A stretch of 21,744 nt of DNA from JBIOWF01 sp044868295 (GTDB taxonomy: Bacteria > Actinomycetota > Actinomycetes > Streptosporangiales > Streptosporangiaceae), in contig JBIOWF010000193.1 of NCBI GenBank assembly GCA_044868295.1, forward strand, positions 1 through 21,744, read 5' to 3'. The notes under the pieces are model-generated. The model did not search any database. It was not told where the DNA came from and was given only the letters and a program-made list of their open reading frames with translations. Below are positions 20,416 through 21,744 of this stretch, piece by piece; the stretch's first letter is position 1, and each line of letters begins with the position of its first letter. The translations under genes and the position numbers were made by a program.

Positions 20416-21744
20416 CAGCCGACGGCTCCTTCCATCTGCAGCTCGATCAGGCGGTTCAGCTCCAGCGCGTACTCCATCGGGAGCTCGCGCGCGATCGGCT
20501 CGACGAAGCCGCGCACGATCATCGCCATGGCCTCGTCCTCGTTCATGCCACGGCTCATCAGGTAGAACAGCTGGTCCTCGGACACCTTGGAGACCGTGGC
20601 CTCGTGGCCCATGGACACGTCGTCCTCGCGGACGTCCACGTACGGGTACGTGTCGGACCTGCTGATCTGGTCGACCAGCAGCGCGTCGCACTTCACCGTC
20701 GACGCGGAGCCCGCGGCGCCCTCCTCGATCTGGACCAGGCCGCGGTAGGACGTGCGGCCGCCGCCCCGTGCCACCGACTTGGAGATGATCGTCGAAGAGG
20801 TCTTCGGCGCGAGGTGCACCATCTTGGCGCCCGCGTCCTGGTGCTGGCCCTCACCGGCGAAGGCGACGCTCAGCGTCTCGCCCTTGGCGTGCTCGCCCAT
20901 GAGGTAGACGGCCGGGTACTTCATCGTGACCTTGGAACCGATGTTGCCGTCGATCCACTCCATGGTCGCGCCCTCGTAGGCGACGGCGCGCTTGGTGACC
21001 AGGTTGTAGACGTTGTTCGACCAGTTCTGGATGGTCGTGTAGCGACAGCGCGCGTTCTTCTTCACGATGATCTCGACGACCGCCGAGTGGAGCGAGTCGG
21101 AGGAGTAGATCGGCGCCGTGCAGCCCTCGACGTAGTGGACGTAGGAACCCTCGTCCACGATGATCAGGGTCCGCTCGAACTGGCCCATGTTCTCGGTGTT
21201 GATCCGGAAGTAGGCCTGCAGCGGGATCTCGACCTGCACGTTCGGCGGCACGTAGATGAAGGAGCCGCCGGACCAGACCGCGGTGTTCAGCGAGGCGAAC
21301 TTGTTGTCGCCCACCGGGATCACCGAGCCGAAGTACTCCTTGAAGAGCTCCTCGTGCTCCTTGAGCCCCGTGTCGGTGTCGAGGAAGATGACACCCTTCT
21401 CCTCGAGGTCCTCACGGATCTTGTGATAGACGACCTCGGACTCGTACTGGGCGGCGACACCGGCGATCAGCCGCTGCTTCTCCGCCTCCGGGATGCCGAG
21501 CTTGTCGTAGGTGTTCTTGATGTCGGCCGGCAACTCGTCCCAGGAAGCGGCCTGCTTCTCGGTGGAGCGCACGAAGTATTTGATGTTGTCGAAGTCGATG
21601 CCCGAGAGGTCCGAGCCCCAGGACGGCATGGGCTTCTTGCCGAACAGCCGCAGGCCCTTGAGGCGCAGGTCGAGCATCCACTCCGGCTCGTTCTTGAGCG
21701 CGGAGATGTTGCGGACGACCTCCTCGGACAGGCCGCGCTTGGCC
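20415..21744 (-). CDS. sufB: SufB, cluster scaffold subunit (5' end outside the window)
   Basis: 442 codons are visible and the frame stays open to the window edge (AKRGLSEEVVRNISALKNEP), so the ATG at 21677 is not the start and about 30 N-terminal residues are missing. Family features: EWMLDLRLKGLRLFGKKPMP, the YVPPNVQVEIPLQAYFRINT strand series, the YVEGCTAPIYSSDSLHSAVV segment with the conserved Cys, RCRYTTIQNWSNNVYNLVTKR, and the C-terminal GHEATVSKVSEDQLFYLMSRG with the cluster-ligating Glu/Cys region nearby. SufB assembles nascent Fe-S clusters with SufC and SufD. No intein is present in the visible part. Confidence 0.96.
   Translation of the reverse strand, partial: AKRGLSEEVVRNISALKNEPEWMLDLRLKGLRLFGKKPMPSWGSDLSGIDFDNIKYFVRSTEKQAASWDELPADIKNTYDKLGIPEAEKQRLIAGVAAQYESEVVYHKIREDLEEKGVIFLDTDTGLKEHEELFKEYFGSVIPVGDNKFASLNTAVWSGGSFIYVPPNVQVEIPLQAYFRINTENMGQFERTLIIVDEGSYVHYVEGCTAPIYSSDSLHSAVVEIIVKKNARCRYTTIQNWSNNVYNLVTKRAVAYEGATMEWIDGNIGSKVTMKYPAVYLMGEHAKGETLSVAFAGEGQHQDAGAKMVHLAPKTSSTIISKSVARGGGRTSYRGLVQIEEGAAGSASTVKCDALLVDQISRSDTYPYVDVREDDVSMGHEATVSKVSEDQLFYLMSRGMNEDEAMAMIVRGFVEPIARELPMEYALELNRLIELQMEGAVG

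Noticed and set aside
20415..21677. SufB starting at ATG 21677
   Set aside because: The upstream codons to the window edge continue conserved SufB sequence, so the real start is outside the window.
1..21744. CRISPR arrays, rRNA, tRNA genes, insertion-sequence transposases
   Set aside because: I looked for regular spaced repeats, cloverleaf signals and transposase motifs on both strands and saw none that hold up.

Overview
The window is high-GC DNA with frequent GTG starts and densely packed genes. It almost certainly comes from an actinomycete chromosome. The Streptosporangiales (Streptosporangium/Nonomuraea-like) are my best guess, from the style of the proteins and from the actinobacterial SUF order sufB-sufD-Rieske-sufC-sufS-sufU-sufT. 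Most of it is core chromosome. A more variable, partly decayed stretch lies at about 9.3-13.7 kb.

Layout. 57-2927 (minus strand): a small HTH protein with a strong ribosome-binding site, a twin-ATPase ABC-F protein, and a Vms1/ANKZF1-type release factor (acVLRF1). The last two are separated by an AT-ended, inverted-repeat-bounded 154-bp element with internal hairpins. 3060-4316 (plus): a catalytically degenerate EAL protein with a CBS-like tail. 4340-5065 (minus): a Tat-exported beta-carbonic anhydrase. 5121-7846 (minus): an operon of ABC ATPase, ABC-2 permease, and a two-component system that deletions have collapsed into one chimeric reading frame. 7916-9092 (minus): hisE-hisG.

9303-10517 (plus): a padR gene with a textbook leaderless promoter and a palindromic operator candidate, translationally coupled to a membrane protein that carries a one-base frameshift. 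10518-10999 holds no recognisable gene and is AT-rich near its end. 11000-13291 (plus): a long DUF222/HNH (13E12-type) protein with low-complexity inserts. 13706-15547 (minus): a DEAD-box RNA helicase with an RG-rich tail and a long upstream region.

16074-21744 (minus): the SUF iron-sulfur cluster assembly operon, read sufB (cut by the window edge), sufD, a Rieske ferredoxin, sufC, sufS, sufU, sufT. Several junctions overlap as TGATG, ATGA or TAATG, so translation is probably coupled. SufS and SufU mobilise sulfur, SufB, SufC and SufD form the scaffold, and SufT and the Rieske protein are accessory. A compact pair of interleaved inverted repeats lies just past sufT.

The most unusual items are the 154-bp structured element between the ABC-F and release-factor genes, the deletion-fused kinase/regulator, the interleaved repeats behind the suf operon, and the frameshifted PadR partner. 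I did not find a convincing new multi-gene system. The best candidates for undescribed function are the two structured non-coding elements.
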